A stretch of 14,692 nt of DNA from Candidatus Hydrothermarchaeota archaeon (GTDB lineage Archaea; Hydrothermarchaeota; Hydrothermarchaeia; Hydrothermarchaeales; WAQR01). The stretch lies in NCBI GenBank assembly GCA_015520145.1, contig WAQR01000096.1:1-14692 (forward strand). The letters run 5' to 3'. Position 1 is the stretch's first letter; the number at the start of each line of letters is the position of its first letter. A program made the position numbers and the translations under genes. The notes beneath the pieces were generated by a model. The model worked only from the letters and a program-made list of their open reading frames with translations, made no database searches and was not told the origin of the DNA. Below are positions 14,346 to 14,692 of the stretch, piece after piece.

Positions 14346-14692
14346 ATGAAAGTCGTAATACTTGGCGCAGGGTTTGCAGGGATTTACACAGCAATCAATT
14401 TAAAGAAACTTAAAAAAGGCCTTGAAATAGTGCTGGTGGATTACAATAATTATCATCTCTACAAACCCATGCTGCATGAGGTGGCGACCAGCAGTGTTGA
14501 GCCAAAACACATAACACAGCCAATACGCAAGATCCTCCAGGGAAACGGTTTCGATTTTATCAGGGGGATGGTCCAGGACATAGATTTTAAAAATAAGATA
14601 GTAAAAATCTGCCAGGAATGCAGTGACTGTGAGGTACTCGACAGGTGCTCTCTTGAGAGGTTCGATCTTTCCATGAGCGATGTTATATCTCA
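14346..14692 (+). CDS. NDH-2-like FAD/NAD(P) oxidoreductase, N-terminal part (3' end outside window)
   Basis: The first 115 residues of a pyridine nucleotide-disulfide-type flavoprotein; the frame is open to the window end. The dinucleotide-binding motif is immediate: VVILGAGFAGIYTAINLKKL (GxGxxG at ~7-12). An acidic strand end follows (LVDYNNYHLYKPMLHEVA, ~30-47), which is characteristic of type II NADH dehydrogenases, and then the ITQPIRKIL segment (~56). After the QDIDFKNKIVKI strand it departs from the usual pattern, with four cysteines at residues 89, 92, 95 and 101 (C-x2-C-x2-C-x5-C), before RFDLSMSDVIS. NDH-2 enzymes pass electrons from NADH to quinone. In an archaeon the acceptor could be another carrier, and the cysteines might bind metal (inference). 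It is transcribed divergently from the aroC remnant and not obviously linked to the glycan genes. Confidence 0.9.
   Translation, partial: MKVVILGAGFAGIYTAINLKKLKKGLEIVLVDYNNYHLYKPMLHEVATSSVEPKHITQPIRKILQGNGFDFIRGMVQDIDFKNKIVKICQECSDCEVLDRCSLERFDLSMSDVIS

Overview
The window reads as archaeal. It opens with the C-terminal end of an AglB/STT3 oligosaccharyltransferase carrying the WWDYG signature. Several genes have AT-rich TATA-like boxes about 25-30 bases before the start codon, as expected for short-leader or leaderless archaeal transcripts. A polyprenol/dolichol-phosphate sugar-1-P transferase of the MraY/WecA/GPT superfamily is also present. A euryarchaeal lineage related to methanogens or anaerobic methanotrophs would fit, but I cannot place it more precisely from sequence alone.

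Layout. Positions 1-674 (+) hold the aglB 3' end. Positions 786-3665 (+) hold a two-gene unit: an unrecognised protein resembling a heparinase/polysaccharide-lyase scaffold, and a Wzx-like flippase. These converge on a long minus-strand cluster spanning 13746 to 3710. In transcription order it encodes an ArnT/PMT-like lipid-P-sugar glycosyltransferase, a UDP-GlcNAc 2-epimerase with an extra RCK_C/TrkA-C-like tail, a sugar-1-P transferase, GT4, GT4, GT2, GT4, GT4, and an unrecognised 261-residue beta-rich protein. Most junctions from the epimerase onward are 4-base ATGA overlaps or gaps of 4-13 bases, indicating an operon; the exception is a 62-base gap before the second GT4. Upstream of the cluster lies a decayed C-terminal fragment of chorismate synthase (about 13832-14218). 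The window ends in the start of a divergent NDH-2-like FAD/NAD oxidoreductase (14346 onward, +).

How the genes work together (inference): the epimerase supplies UDP-ManNAc. The membrane PNPT starts the glycan on polyprenyl/dolichyl phosphate, and the five GT-A/GT-B glycosyltransferases extend it in the cytoplasm. The flippase turns it over, the PMT-like enzyme can add a lipid-P-linked sugar outside, and AglB moves the glycan onto protein. This is a complete skeleton of an N-glycan (or surface polysaccharide) assembly island, accompanied by two unrecognised proteins without visible signal peptides.

The points most worth a second look are the epimerase/RCK_C-like fusion, the two unrecognised proteins, the four-cysteine insert in the NDH-2-like protein, and the aroC remnant with two perfect tandem duplications. 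No RNA genes, CRISPR arrays, insertion sequences or origins were seen. No gene-free stretch exceeds 300 bases unless the aroC remnant is counted as gene-free.
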